A stretch of 37,918 bases of DNA from Rhodospirillales bacterium (lineage in GTDB: Bacteria > Pseudomonadota > Alphaproteobacteria > SMXQ01), in NCBI GenBank assembly GCA_018666775.1, contig JABIXC010000011.1, forward strand, positions 76,881 through 114,798, written 5' to 3'. Of the stretch, positions 1-8,457 are shown in pieces (position 1 is the first letter of the stretch; every line of letters starts with the position of its first letter). Both the position numbers and the translations under genes were made by a program. A model generated the notes under the pieces. The model saw only the letters and a list, made by a program, of their open reading frames with translations, made no database searches and was not told the DNA's origin.

Positions 1-1
1 C

Positions 2-346
2 GAACTGGATTCTCTTGGCCCCAAAGATGGACGGCGCAGAAACCCCCGGTTTCAGGATGAAAACATCACCCAGAACCACACGTTATTGCTGCAGCTAAAG
101 GACATTGCCGATGAATTGGGCTGCAAATTAGGCCAATTGGCGCTGGCATGGATTTTGGCACGCGGGGGTGATTACATCGCCATTCCCGGCACATCACAGA
201 TCGCCCATTTAGAAGATAACATCCGGGCTGCCGATATTTCTCTGAATGATGAAACCATGAACCGGATCGATGCAATCTTCCCCTGTGATGGTGTCGTATC
301 TGGCGACCGAATTGCGGGCGACCGGCTGGCAGAATTAAACCGCTAA
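2..346 (+). CDS. Aldo/keto reductase, C-terminal part (5' end outside window)
   Basis: The reading frame is open from base 2 and ends at the TAA at 344-346, so about 114 C-terminal residues are present. The residues GPKDGRRRNPRF, then a helix with LGQLALAWILARG, then YIAIPGTSQIAHLEDNI, match the last third of the AKR (TIM-barrel) fold. The IPGT segment and the following loop contact the NADP adenosine phosphate in characterised members. The catalytic Asp/Tyr/Lys/His tetrad lies upstream and cannot be checked. Substrate is not predictable. A weak 7-bp stem (361-367 with 372-378) sits just after the stop but has no T-tract. Confidence 0.85.
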   Translation, partial: ELDSLGPKDGRRRNPRFQDENITQNHTLLLQLKDIADELGCKLGQLALAWILARGGDYIAIPGTSQIAHLEDNIRAADISLNDETMNRIDAIFPCDGVVSGDRIAGDRLAELNR

Positions 347-751
347 AAAAAAGAGGTCATGGTTAAGTTTCCTTAACCCTGCAAAGGGGCTGAATGCACC
401 ATTGTTTAACTGTTGTTTTGAACTGCATAAAATTTGAAATAAATTAGATTTGATACGTTTTGACTTAAATCCAATATTTCCAAATGATGCTTTCAGACAG
501 TTCGAACAGGGCGGTCATCAACAAGGGTTGAGATTATAAAAACAACTGGGGCTAGCATAGATACGTTGGCACACCAGTGATTGAAAAACGGTCGTTTTGG
601 GACATTCCCAGGTTTTGTACAGAAACCTGGCCCCGAAACGGCCGATTTTTTATATGTTTTTTTTATATTTTTTTCTTTTGCCTTTCTCTAATCGCTTGTG
701 CAATTTAAAATAAATCTGAAATAAATAAAAATAATCCACCTAGGGGGAACA
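347..751. other. Intergenic leader region without a gene
   Basis: About 400 bases between the reductase stop and the E1-alpha start carry no convincing ORF. The region is AT-rich and contains the nested hairpin listed separately at 589-662. A possible sigma70-like pair is TTGAGA at 528-533 with TAGCAT at 553-558, but its 19-base spacer is long, so promoter placement is tentative. If it is real, the hairpin would fall inside the transcribed leader of the E1 operon. Confidence 0.5.
589..662 (+). terminator. Nested hairpin with long U-tract upstream of the E1 operon
   Basis: A perfect inner stem (CCAGGTTT at 608-615 with AAACCTGG at 623-630, 7-base loop) sits inside an outer stem formed by CGGTCGTTTTGGG (589-601) and CCCCGAAACGGCCG (631-644), with a few G-U or mismatched pairs. 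It is followed on the + strand by T-rich sequence from 646 onward. This is the structure of an intrinsic terminator. It lies about 240 bases after the reductase stop and about 100 bases before the E1-alpha start, so it may be a leader attenuator or the 3' end of a small RNA instead of a simple gene-end terminator. Confidence 0.6.
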
Positions 752-1753
752 ATGGCTGCACCAACATCCGAACAACGGATCGCCATTTTTGAGCGTATGA
801 TTCGTATGCGTCGATTTGAAGAAGAAGTCTTGCGCATTGCTCAAGATCACCCCTACGCCGGACGACAGCATCTTTATATTGGCCACGAAGCCACCGGGGC
901 CGCCGTTGCACAAGTGCTCGCACCTGAAGATTTGCTCCATTCCACCCATCGCAACCACGGCTATCTGATTGCCCGGGGCGCCAACCTTGGTAAGGCCATG
1001 GCTGAAATCATGGGACGCAAAGACGGGCTTAATGGTGGCCGGGGCGGACCATGGCATTTGGTTGACCGCAAGGCCGGTTTTCAATCCACCTCTGCCATGG
1101 TTGGTGGCAGTGTCGGCCTTGCCATTGGGGCCGGGTTTGGGCTTAAGGGCCAAGGGTCCAAAGGCATCGGCGTTGCCCATTTTGGCGATGGCACCCTGGA
1201 TGAAGGCATTTGTTACGAATCCTTCAACCTTGCATCTTTGTTGGAATTACCGGTTTTATTCATGTGCGAAAACAACGCCAAAGAAGGCCAGCGTCCTTCA
1301 TCTATGCTGGCGGCCAAAATCCTTCGCGATGTTCCCGATGCGCTTCAAATTCGCTGCATCACAGTTGATGGCCGCGATGCCGATGCTGTGCTTGAGGCGA
1401 CCACCGATGCGCTCGCCTTTATCCGTTCTGGCAAAGGCCCTGTGTTCCTTCAGGCCAACCTTGAACGTTGGCCCGGATCCCATCAGATCAAACCCGAATT
1501 TCCAACCGGTGTGACAGACCTATCCCTTGCATGGGAAGAAGATCGCATTGAAGGCAAACATGCCGACTGGACCCGGGACCATGATGGGATTCGGTTATAT
1601 ACAAAAAAACTTCTGGCCGATGGCGTTTTGAGCCGCGAAGAAATTCTAGCCATTGATGAAAAAGTGTTGGCCGCCATGAAAGAAGCAAGGGCATTCGCCG
1701 AAAATAGTCCATTCCCTGACGCGTCAAGCGCCACTGAATGCGTATTCGTATAA
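752..1753 (+). CDS. Thiamine diphosphate-dependent 2-oxoacid dehydrogenase E1, alpha subunit
   Basis: This 333-aa protein is of normal length for an E1-alpha subunit of the pyruvate/acetoin/branched-chain dehydrogenase family. The ThDP-Mg binding motif runs from GDG at residues 145-147 to NN at 174-175 (GDGTLDEG ... MCENN). The substrate channel segment HRNHGYLIARGAN and the GGRGGPWHL loop are also typical. It would pair with the next gene as an alpha2beta2 decarboxylase that transfers an acyl group to a lipoyl E2. The ATG at 752 follows a strong GGGGGAA ribosome-binding site. No E2 (lipoyl acyltransferase) or E3 gene lies in the window, so the substrate (pyruvate, acetoin or another) cannot be decided. 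Confidence 0.92.
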   Translation: MAAPTSEQRIAIFERMIRMRRFEEEVLRIAQDHPYAGRQHLYIGHEATGAAVAQVLAPEDLLHSTHRNHGYLIARGANLGKAMAEIMGRKDGLNGGRGGPWHLVDRKAGFQSTSAMVGGSVGLAIGAGFGLKGQGSKGIGVAHFGDGTLDEGICYESFNLASLLELPVLFMCENNAKEGQRPSSMLAAKILRDVPDALQIRCITVDGRDADAVLEATTDALAFIRSGKGPVFLQANLERWPGSHQIKPEFPTGVTDLSLAWEEDRIEGKHADWTRDHDGIRLYTKKLLADGVLSREEILAIDEKVLAAMKEARAFAENSPFPDASSATECVFV

Positions 1754-1765
1754 AGGGAATGATCA

Positions 1766-2737
1766 ATGAGCGTTAAAACATATGCACAAGCCCTCGGTGA
1801 AGCTCTGATTGAGATCATGGAGGAAGACCCAAAGTTTGCCATTATCGGGCGCAACATTCTTGGCCATGGCGCCCATGCCGATGGCGAAAAGCCATTGATG
1901 GAACGTTTCGGAGACCGGGTCACCGACCCGCCAACGTCTGAAGGAGCGGCTGCATCCATGGGGATTGGTGCTGCCATGTCGGGATTGCGGATGTTTGTCC
2001 ATTTTGGGACGGCGAGTTTTGCTCTGGAAGCCTGGAACCAATTGATCCATGAAGCCGGCACAGCCCATTCCATGTCGGGTGGCCAGATCCGCGTTCCCAT
2101 CGTCTTTCACATGTATCACGGGCTCAGGGGTGGTGGTGGCGCACAGCATTCCATCAGTCCCCAATCCATGCTGGCCAATAATCCGGGCTTGCAGTTGATG
2201 ATGCCAACGTGTCCGGGCGATGTAAAAGGCATGCTTCGGGCCGCCATCAAAAGTGACAACCCTGTCATGTTTATCGATCAGGCCGGGCTTCTTGGCACCG
2301 AAGGTGAGGCCGACGATGCCCGGTATGAAATCCCGTTGGGGAAGGCTTCTGTCCGCCGCGAAGGCAAAGACGTGACCATCGTTGCCACGTCCCGTGCCGT
2401 CTTGTGGGCGCTTGAAGCTGCAGAAATGCTGGCCAAAGATGGCATTGATGCAGAAGTGGTTGACCCCCGGTCCATCATTCCGCTGGATGAGGATACCATT
2501 GTTGCATCGATCGAAAAAACCGGACGTCTGGTCACGGTCGAAGAAAGCATCCAGATGTGTTCCATCGGTTCGGAAATTGCGGCCCTTGCTGCTGAGCGTG
2601 CTTTTTCTTCGCTCAAAGCACCGGTCCAGCGCGTTGCCCGGGCATCGGCCCCGGTATCGTTTGCCCCGCCATTGGAAGAAGCCGTATCCCCCAGTCCTGC
2701 CAAAATTGTGGAAGCCGTCAAGCGCATTACAGGGTGA
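1766..2737 (+). CDS. Thiamine diphosphate-dependent 2-oxoacid dehydrogenase E1, beta subunit
   Basis: This 323-aa protein has the transketolase-like pyrimidine-binding domain (about residues 4-180) and the C-terminal transketolase domain (about 195-315) of E1-beta subunits. The pyrimidine-activating glutamate lies in PTSEGAAASMGIGAA (E59), and MSGGQIRVPIVF and GGGGAQHS are the usual family segments. The C-terminal block DPRSIIPLDEDTI is diagnostic. It begins 12 bases after the alpha stop with an AAGGGA ribosome-binding site, so the two subunits are co-translated. Together they would form the E1 heterotetramer; no dedicated E2 or E3 is nearby. Confidence 0.92.
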   Translation: MSVKTYAQALGEALIEIMEEDPKFAIIGRNILGHGAHADGEKPLMERFGDRVTDPPTSEGAAASMGIGAAMSGLRMFVHFGTASFALEAWNQLIHEAGTAHSMSGGQIRVPIVFHMYHGLRGGGGAQHSISPQSMLANNPGLQLMMPTCPGDVKGMLRAAIKSDNPVMFIDQAGLLGTEGEADDARYEIPLGKASVRREGKDVTIVATSRAVLWALEAAEMLAKDGIDAEVVDPRSIIPLDEDTIVASIEKTGRLVTVEESIQMCSIGSEIAALAAERAFSSLKAPVQRVARASAPVSFAPPLEEAVSPSPAKIVEAVKRITG

Positions 2738-2761
2738 GCCTCAAACACCACGGAGAACCTC

Positions 2762-3094
2762 ATGAGCGAGCCGTTAGATAGTAAAGTCTGTATTCCCTGT
2801 CAGGGCGGCATGCCATCGCTGAGTGCCGATGAAGCCCAAGCCCTGCAAGCCCAGACGCCAAAATGGGATCTGACCGATAACGCCACCTGGATACGGCGTA
2901 GCTTTTCATTCGGGAACTTTGTAGACGCCCTTGCGTTCGTGAATGCTGTTGGCACATTGGCTGAAAAGGAAGGCCACCACCCCGACATCACCTTTGGCTG
3001 GGGGTATGCGGATATCGCATTACAAACCCACAAGATCAAAGGGCTTCATGAAAACGACTTCATCATGGCCGCTAAAATAGATCATCTGGCCTGA
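2762..3094 (+). CDS. phhB: 4a-hydroxytetrahydrobiopterin dehydratase (pterin-4a-carbinolamine dehydratase)
   Basis: This 110-aa protein carries the PCD/DCoH signature: EKEGHHPDI with the catalytic histidines H72 and H73, then GWGYADIALQTH (H90) and GLHENDFIMAAKID. The enzyme dehydrates 4a-hydroxy-tetrahydropterin during pterin recycling, usually for phenylalanine hydroxylase. Here it lies 24 bases after E1-beta with a GGAG ribosome-binding site and no aromatic hydroxylase is in the window. The N-terminal CIPCQGG is a common feature of bacterial members. The operon pairing with an E1 enzyme has no obvious pathway logic and may be simple co-transcription. Confidence 0.93.
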   Translation: MSEPLDSKVCIPCQGGMPSLSADEAQALQAQTPKWDLTDNATWIRRSFSFGNFVDALAFVNAVGTLAEKEGHHPDITFGWGYADIALQTHKIKGLHENDFIMAAKIDHLA

Positions 3095-3114
3095 TCAGTT
3101 TCCAAACGTCACAT

Positions 3115-3148
3115 AAAAAAACGCCCCCCGTTTCCGGGGGGCGTTTTT
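3115..3148. terminator. Bidirectional intrinsic terminator
   Basis: CGCCCCCC at 3122-3129 pairs with GGGGGGCG at 3136-3143, flanked by an A-run on the left and a T-run on the right. It therefore terminates both the + strand E1/phhB operon and the - strand TctC-like gene that ends at 3193. Confidence 0.93.
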
Positions 3149-3192
3149 ATTTCGGGCCGGGATTACCCTAGCCTTCAATCAGTCTTTTTAAT

Positions 3193-4464
3193 TTATTTGC
3201 AATCGATGCGCTTTGCCCGCTGGCCGGTGCCCGGGTAGTTGAAGGTGCACGTCATGCCCATCTTGATCTTTTTACGCTTGGTCTTCTTGCCACCAATAAA
3301 CACCTTGGTCCGTCTACCAGAAACGCTGGTCTTCACGGTCTTGCCGTTTGCAAGCTTCATATGCAGCTTGCGCCCGCCTTTAATGATCTTGGAGATCGTG
3401 CCCGTGTCCTTGACCATCTTGATCTTCGCTTTGATCCGCTTGCCCTTGTAGGACATGGATTCACGAGCGCGATCAACAATTGATTTTGGTGTCTTATAGG
3501 CCTTGGCAACAATCGTCTGGATTTCACCACCCGTAACTGGCGACACATCCATAGACTGCTTGTTCAGCTCCTTGATCAGCCGGGGGTCTTTGGCCACCGC
3601 CACAAAGGCTGTGCGGATCGTTTTCAGACGATCGGCAGGAACGCCCGGGCCCATCAGGAATGGACGACCCATAACCTGGGGTGCAAAGACCAATTCAAAG
3701 ATTTGACGGTCTTCGGCATTTTTAGCAAGCTCGGTCACCAATGGCACATTGCCAATTTCAGGCAATTTCTTCAAAGACAGCTGGATCAGGATATTGACCT
3801 TCTTACCCTTGATCCATTCGCTCTTTTGATTTTTGAACGATGTCCACGACCAACCACAACGCCCGTAAACTTCCTTGCGTTCCATGGCGAGGTTAATACC
3901 AACCCCGGTATAGCCGGTGATGATCTTGAATTTGGTCCCAAGGATGTTGTTAAGTGCTGAGGGAAAATTTTCCGTGTCGTTGGCACCGGCACCGCCGATG
4001 ATCAATTCCTTTTTCATCACGTCCTGGATGGTCTTGATGCCGGTGGTATGCCAGGCAACACAGACGGAAACTTCATTGTTGATCGAGCCAACATAATTAA
4101 ATTTCTGGGGATCGTATTTCGGGCCACGCTTGCCATAGAGCGGCAAGAATGGAATGGCGCGCTGCACCGCACCAATAACGGTGCCATCCTGTGGTGCCAC
4201 ATTATAGACGAAATTGGCAGCGCGAATGCTGGCAGCACCCTGCATGAATTGCGTAATGATGCGGGGTTTGCCGGGGATATATTCACTGATATAGCGACCA
4301 ACTGTCCGGGCATAGGTACCATACCCACCGCCGGAACTGGCCCCGACGATGATCTTGACGGTTTTACCCTTGTAGAAAGATTTCCCCGAAGCAGCCGAAG
4401 CAGGCGACGACAGTGCAAAAGCCGCTGCAATCGCCATAGATGTATAAGCAATCTGTTTAAACAT
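3193..4464 (-). CDS. TctC/Bug-type solute-binding protein with extra C-terminal domain (copy 1)
   Basis: This 423-aa secreted protein has a clear signal peptide (cleavage near ASA-ASG, about residue 25). A TTT-family periplasmic binding fold follows: GKTVKIIVGASSGGGYGTYAR, then IPGKPRIITQFM, then YNVAPQDGTVIGAV. The usual family length is about 320-330 residues. Here residues 354-423 form an added Lys/Arg-rich domain ending in KRKKIKMGMTCTF and a terminal Cys. The same tail is present in the proteins at 10686 and 34998. The start is supported by an AGGGAGAAG site. No TctA/TctB permease is adjacent, so it is an orphan binding protein. The ligand is unknown, probably a carboxylate by family. 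Confidence 0.88.
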   Translation of the reverse strand: MFKQIAYTSMAIAAAFALSSPASAASGKSFYKGKTVKIIVGASSGGGYGTYARTVGRYISEYIPGKPRIITQFMQGAASIRAANFVYNVAPQDGTVIGAVQRAIPFLPLYGKRGPKYDPQKFNYVGSINNEVSVCVAWHTTGIKTIQDVMKKELIIGGAGANDTENFPSALNNILGTKFKIITGYTGVGINLAMERKEVYGRCGWSWTSFKNQKSEWIKGKKVNILIQLSLKKLPEIGNVPLVTELAKNAEDRQIFELVFAPQVMGRPFLMGPGVPADRLKTIRTAFVAVAKDPRLIKELNKQSMDVSPVTGGEIQTIVAKAYKTPKSIVDRARESMSYKGKRIKAKIKMVKDTGTISKIIKGGRKLHMKLANGKTVKTSVSGRRTKVFIGGKKTKRKKIKMGMTCTFNYPGTGQRAKRIDCK

Positions 4465-4599
4465 TCTCTTCTCCCTGTTTTTTTATTTATATTTTTTATT
4501 TGCAAAATTCTTCACCGCATTGGGCACCACGCTAGCAGACCAATCCCGGCCCTGTCCACGACATCTCCATTCGCGAGAGATTGCACAAAAAGGCCAAAA

Positions 4600-5031
4600 T
4601 CAGCTGTAAAGGCCATCTTTGCGTTGATTCAGCTCGATTTCAAACCCATCAGGATCATAGATATTAGCGATATACGTGTTGGACCCCCCGACAGCTTCGA
4701 TCAAGGGTTTGGCAAACCGTACCCCTTCTTTCTCCAGGGTTGCGCAGAGCATCCTCAGGTCTGATACGGCAATGGCAATATGTCCGGCCCAAGGCTTTTC
4801 CGCATTGCCAGTCCCGGCAATCAGTTCCAACACCGGGTTGGTGCCCTCATCGCCATACCCAACATAGGAAATGGTGCGCCCATCAGATCCTTTGTCGCGC
4901 GTACGGACCACCTGCATGCCCAGAATTCGGGTGTAAAAATCAACCGCCCGGGCCATATCCGACACCGGCAGCATGGTGTGGCGAAAACGAAATTCCAATT
5001 CCCCGACACTTTTGCTTTCATCAACCATCAT
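4600..5031 (-). CDS. gloA: Lactoylglutathione lyase (glyoxalase I)
   Basis: This 143-aa VOC-fold protein resembles GloA, with RHTMLPVSDMARAVDFYTRI, YVGYGDEG, GHIAIAVSD and DPDGFEIEL. The four metal ligands of the family are in place: H18, E69, H84 and E133. GloA isomerises the methylglyoxal-glutathione hemithioacetal to S-lactoylglutathione in the cytosol. The N-terminus has about ten extra residues. Two adjacent ATG codons (5031 and 5028) follow a GGAGGGGG site, and either could be used. It sits 45 bases after the MOSC gene on the same strand and probably shares its transcript. Confidence 0.85.
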   Translation of the reverse strand: MMVDESKSVGELEFRFRHTMLPVSDMARAVDFYTRILGMQVVRTRDKGSDGRTISYVGYGDEGTNPVLELIAGTGNAEKPWAGHIAIAVSDLRMLCATLEKEGVRFAKPLIEAVGGSNTYIANIYDPDGFEIELNQRKDGLYS

Positions 5032-5076
5032 TTCCCCCTCCGTTTCATGATTTTAGCCTTTCAAATCACGCACCAT

Positions 5077-5850
5077 TTACACCCACTTAAGACTCTCCGG
5101 ACGCCATTCCTGATGACCCGGGTTGGCCGTACTTGCCGTCTCGAGACGTTTTTCGAACATCCCCCGCCATGTGGCAGACAGCGCGCTAACCGACAAGGCA
5201 CGTTCAAGGGCCTCAGCACTGGCCCCCTTGTCTGACCACAGCGCCAGCGTTTCTAAAATGCTCAGCTTTGCCGGATCGCGCGCTTCGCACCCAATGCCAT
5301 CACCCGCACCAACATCGCCTATTTGCAAAACCCTGAAATAGAACCCGACCCGGCCACTTTTCATAAACCGTTTAGGCAAAAGGGGATCATCAAATTTCAT
5401 GGCCAGCTTGTGACACGGGGTGCGCGGCTCGCTCACCTGCAAGCGCACCGAACCGATGGTGAAGATATCGCCAATATGCACGGTGTCTTCACGCATGCCG
5501 GTCACTGTTAAATTTTCGCCGAATGAACCAAATGGTAGCCGCGCGCCGTTTAAATTTTCGCGCATGTCTTTTTCCCAAAAGATGTAATGATCCCTGGAGT
5601 AAACATAGACCGCCATGTCTGGGCCGCCATGGTTGATCGGACTGCCCTGTCCATCGCCATCAAGATTCAGGGCTGAAAGGGCAACCCTGCCCGGTTGCGG
5701 ATTTTTGTATATCCCTGTCTGATAGGTGCGATCCTGATAAGTCACCTCATGGGGCATGGCCACATTGACCGACAGCAAAACGCCGGTGCCATCTGTGGGC
5801 ACCACAGGGTCTTTGCCTTTTTCGCCTATCATCCCAACAAACGGAAACAT
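5077..5850 (-). CDS. MOSC domain protein (YiiM-like)
   Basis: This 257-aa protein has the YiiM pattern: HGGPDMAVY (residues 74-82), HYIFWEKD, FGENLTVTG (110-118) and EPRTPCHKLA with the conserved cysteine C146. MOSC domains bind molybdenum cofactor or transfer sulfur. YiiM-type proteins in E. coli reduce N-hydroxylated compounds as Moco enzymes. The usual start of the family (VLLSVNV) lies about 23 residues in, so the N-terminus is extended, but the ATG at 5850 is backed by an AGGAG site. The start overlaps the end of the FkbM gene by 22 bases, indicating translational coupling. Confidence 0.85.
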   Translation of the reverse strand: MFPFVGMIGEKGKDPVVPTDGTGVLLSVNVAMPHEVTYQDRTYQTGIYKNPQPGRVALSALNLDGDGQGSPINHGGPDMAVYVYSRDHYIFWEKDMRENLNGARLPFGSFGENLTVTGMREDTVHIGDIFTIGSVRLQVSEPRTPCHKLAMKFDDPLLPKRFMKSGRVGFYFRVLQIGDVGAGDGIGCEARDPAKLSILETLALWSDKGASAEALERALSVSALSATWRGMFEKRLETASTANPGHQEWRPESLKWV

Positions 5851-6632
5851 GCCCTTTGGTCTCCTGCTGTACTGTCGATTGTTTGATCACTCGGGATCAA
5901 CAAAAAGTTGTTGATATACCGTCCCGAAGGCCCTGCCTGTTGACCCGATTCTCCGGTCCCAAGAACCTCAAGATCATACCAAAGCCCATGATCCAAGAAT
6001 CCAACACGATAATCAATGGCTTTGAACCTTGATGCAACCCGGGCGACACACCCCGGACGGTGACGTTCTTCCAACTCAATCAAAATTCTTGGGCGACTGG
6101 CAACAATCGTTTCCCAACCCCCATCGAGCACCTTTTCCTCATGCCCTTCCACATCAATTTTGATAAAATCAACATCGGCAAAAGAAAAGGAATCCAGCCG
6201 GGATGCAGGCGTTTCAAAACGAATGCCCTGTTCTGTCTTTAAATCAGACGGCGGTTCGCAAATGCGCCCTGCCGGATCATCAAACTTGATATTTTTTGAA
6301 GCGCCGCCTTGCGCCGGTAGCGCTGAGCGGGAATGAAAGGGCACAAACAACGATGCCGTCTCAATGCTGTTCCCAAGCGCCACCCGATGGACCGTGACAT
6401 TGGCAAGCCCGGCAGCAATCAAATTGTCGGCAAGACCCGGGTTTGGCTCGAATGCTTCCACGCATCCCCCCGCCTTAGCCAACCAATAGGTAAAAACCCC
6501 AGGGTTTGCACCGATATCGATGCAACGCCGTCCGCGCCCCACCAATTGAGGCAGCCAGCGAAGTTCCGGATCACCCTTTCGACGGATGCGCCATGCACGA
6601 AGCGCTAATCTGATCCAGTCCCTGACGGCCAT
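5829..6632 (-). CDS. FkbM family SAM-dependent methyltransferase
   Basis: Read from the ATG at 6632 the protein has 267 residues. The SAM-binding loop is DIGANPG (39-45), followed by VEAFEPNPG. FIKIDVEGHEEKVLDGG (around 156-172) is the FkbM-family second signature. Members methylate hydroxyl groups on sugars, lipids or polyketides; the acceptor here is unknown. An upstream in-frame ATG at 6701 would add 23 residues that overlap the aldolase gene and look non-native. Neither start has a good ribosome-binding site, so the start is uncertain. It lies inside a - strand run with the aldolase upstream and the MOSC gene downstream. Confidence 0.85.
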   Translation of the reverse strand: MAVRDWIRLALRAWRIRRKGDPELRWLPQLVGRGRRCIDIGANPGVFTYWLAKAGGCVEAFEPNPGLADNLIAAGLANVTVHRVALGNSIETASLFVPFHSRSALPAQGGASKNIKFDDPAGRICEPPSDLKTEQGIRFETPASRLDSFSFADVDFIKIDVEGHEEKVLDGGWETIVASRPRILIELEERHRPGCVARVASRFKAIDYRVGFLDHGLWYDLEVLGTGESGQQAGPSGRYINNFLLIPSDQTIDSTAGDQRACFRLLG

Positions 6633-6648
6633 TTTTGGCGCGCGGCCC

Positions 6649-7407
6649 TTAAAGCCTGACGTCCCAATCTTGGGGCAATGCGCCCCCTTTGCGGCCTTCA
6701 TTGACGTAATAGTTCCACATTTTTTCGATGTGGTGATCCCGGTCTTCGTATTCGCCGACCCTTGCCAGTTCTTCTTCTGTCAACGGCACGATTTCGTCAC
6801 CGAATGAACGGGCTTCTTTCTGGGCCTTCAGGTTGTCTTCGAAATGGATGGTATCCACCAAAATTGCCGGTGCACTTTCCGATGCCAAAACCACCCCATG
6901 GGCGCGCAACAGCATGCCATTGGCATCGCCCAGGCAATTGGCCAGCGCCACCCCGTCTTCTGTGGATTTGATATGGCCGACGTCCGTCATGACGGGCACG
7001 CCTGAAAACCACCGTGACGCATGAAAGTCCATAATATGAACCTTTGCATCCTTGGCCATGGTGATGGCGGCGGCCAGTTCCATATGATTGTGAATGACAG
7101 AACCAACATCGGGGCGGGACCGATAGACTTCGGTATGGATGACCAATTCCGATGGGGGTTTGCCAACGCCCTCCAAAACATTGCCATCAAAATCCACCAA
7201 AACGATGCTGTCTGGCGATACTTCGGCCCGGCTTTCGTTGCGGGTTTGGATGTACAGCTGATCTTTGCCCGGCACCCGGGCAGAAACGTGGCCGGAATAA
7301 TGCAATATTCCCAGCATGTTAAGAAGCCGCGTACAGGACGCCACCTGAGCGCGCAGCAATTCCCCGGAATTTATGCCTGAATTTGTTGATGTTTCAGCAG
7401 TCGCCAT
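6649..7407 (-). CDS. Class II aldolase/adducin family protein (first of three)
   Basis: This 252-aa protein of the FucA/AraD fold carries the zinc ligands HNH (H106 and H108) and H170 in RAHGVVL. PPSELVIHTEVY supplies the conserved glutamate region. Family members cleave or form hydroxy-carbonyl compounds or act as decarboxylases. Substrate cannot be assigned. It is followed within 20 bases by the FkbM gene and preceded by a DMT exporter, so the five - strand genes from 8363 to 4600 probably form one operon. Confidence 0.87.
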   Translation of the reverse strand: MATAETSTNSGINSGELLRAQVASCTRLLNMLGILHYSGHVSARVPGKDQLYIQTRNESRAEVSPDSIVLVDFDGNVLEGVGKPPSELVIHTEVYRSRPDVGSVIHNHMELAAAITMAKDAKVHIMDFHASRWFSGVPVMTDVGHIKSTEDGVALANCLGDANGMLLRAHGVVLASESAPAILVDTIHFEDNLKAQKEARSFGDEIVPLTEEELARVGEYEDRDHHIEKMWNYYVNEGRKGGALPQDWDVRL

Positions 7408-7442
7408 AATCTGTCTTTCCCTGTGCGGTTTTATAATTTGCC

Positions 7443-8363
7443 CTAGTGTTTAGCACGGGCTTCGGCCCGGGTCATGAAATAGGTGGCACCGAAAATAATA
7501 GATGCCCCGATCCAGGTCCATATTTCTGTCGGTTCTGAGAAGAAAACCATTGCCCACCCCGCAGTAAAGGGTAGCCGCAGAAAGCTGAATGGGGCGACGA
7601 CCGTCGCCTCGGCGTGGCGAATGGCACGGATCAGGCAATACGGTGCCACGGTGCCCACCACCCCAACCAAAAGCAATCCCGGCACGTCTTCCCATGTGGG
7701 GTTCACCCAAACCCAAATCGCTGGACCGATGGAAAACACCGTCAACATGGCCTGGTAATAAAACGTCGTGGTTGATGCACGCTCTGTCCGCCCCAGAACC
7801 CTCGAAATAATGCTGACAGAGGCATATAAAAGCGCAGACCCCAGCACCATCAGGGTCGGCAAATTAACATCAACAACGCCTGGGCGCAGCACAACCAAAA
7901 TCCCCACAAAGCCAAAGACAATGCCAATGATGCGGTTCGGGGTTGGGCGTTCGCGTAAAAAAATCACGGCCAAAATCGCTGCCATCAGGGGTTCGGTGAA
8001 ATGCAGCGCAATGGCCTTGGTGATGGGCATCATGGTCAGGGCCGCAAACCAGAACCACATCCCGACAAAATTCAAAAAGTTCCGTTGCAGATGCAACCCA
8101 AACCGTTCGGTTTTAAGACTGCCCCAACCCTGCCAGCTAAAAATGATCAAAAATGCCACCAACCCGATGGCATTTCGGAAAAAGACGATCTCGATGGCGG
8201 GCATCCGATCCCCCAGCATCCGAATGCCCACCGGCACCAGCGAATAGAACAAATACGCAGCCAAAGCCCACGACATGCCAATGATGGCGTCCTGGCGCGT
8301 CATGACGTGGGGTGTTTCGGGTTTATCAGAAGAGGATGGGGCTTTCACGCGGTTCCCAAGCAT
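7443..8363 (-). CDS. DMT superfamily (EamA) transporter
   Basis: This protein of about 306 aa has around ten hydrophobic helices and the two EamA repeats. The first starts near AIIGMSWALAAYLFYSLVP and the second near LMVLGSALLYASVSIISRVL. LHFTEPLMAAILAVIFLRERPT is the typical end-of-repeat motif and recurs as PFTAGWAMVFFSEPTEIWTW. Members export metabolites or amino acids across the inner membrane. A longer reading frame begins at a TTG (8378), but the ATG at 8363 is the first good start and an ATG at 8303 is also possible. It is probably the first gene of the - strand operon running to gloA. Confidence 0.88.
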   Translation of the reverse strand: MLGNRVKAPSSSDKPETPHVMTRQDAIIGMSWALAAYLFYSLVPVGIRMLGDRMPAIEIVFFRNAIGLVAFLIIFSWQGWGSLKTERFGLHLQRNFLNFVGMWFWFAALTMMPITKAIALHFTEPLMAAILAVIFLRERPTPNRIIGIVFGFVGILVVLRPGVVDVNLPTLMVLGSALLYASVSIISRVLGRTERASTTTFYYQAMLTVFSIGPAIWVWVNPTWEDVPGLLLVGVVGTVAPYCLIRAIRHAEATVVAPFSFLRLPFTAGWAMVFFSEPTEIWTWIGASIIFGATYFMTRAEARAKH

Positions 8364-8457
8364 GGAAATACAAAACAAAGTTTCAAATAAGAATGACGTA
8401 TCACGGCCTTACCATAACACAGATCAGCCCTATCCCTGGAGGCATAAACGCAAAAAT

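Noticed and set aside
1483-2100. 205-codon open frame on the - strand
   Set aside because: It lies opposite the E1-alpha/E1-beta junction, both strongly supported; no recognisable protein.
4048-4764. 238-codon open frame on the + strand
   Set aside because: It is antisense to the first TctC-like gene and the start of the glyoxalase region. It has no domain and its composition is that of a shadow frame.
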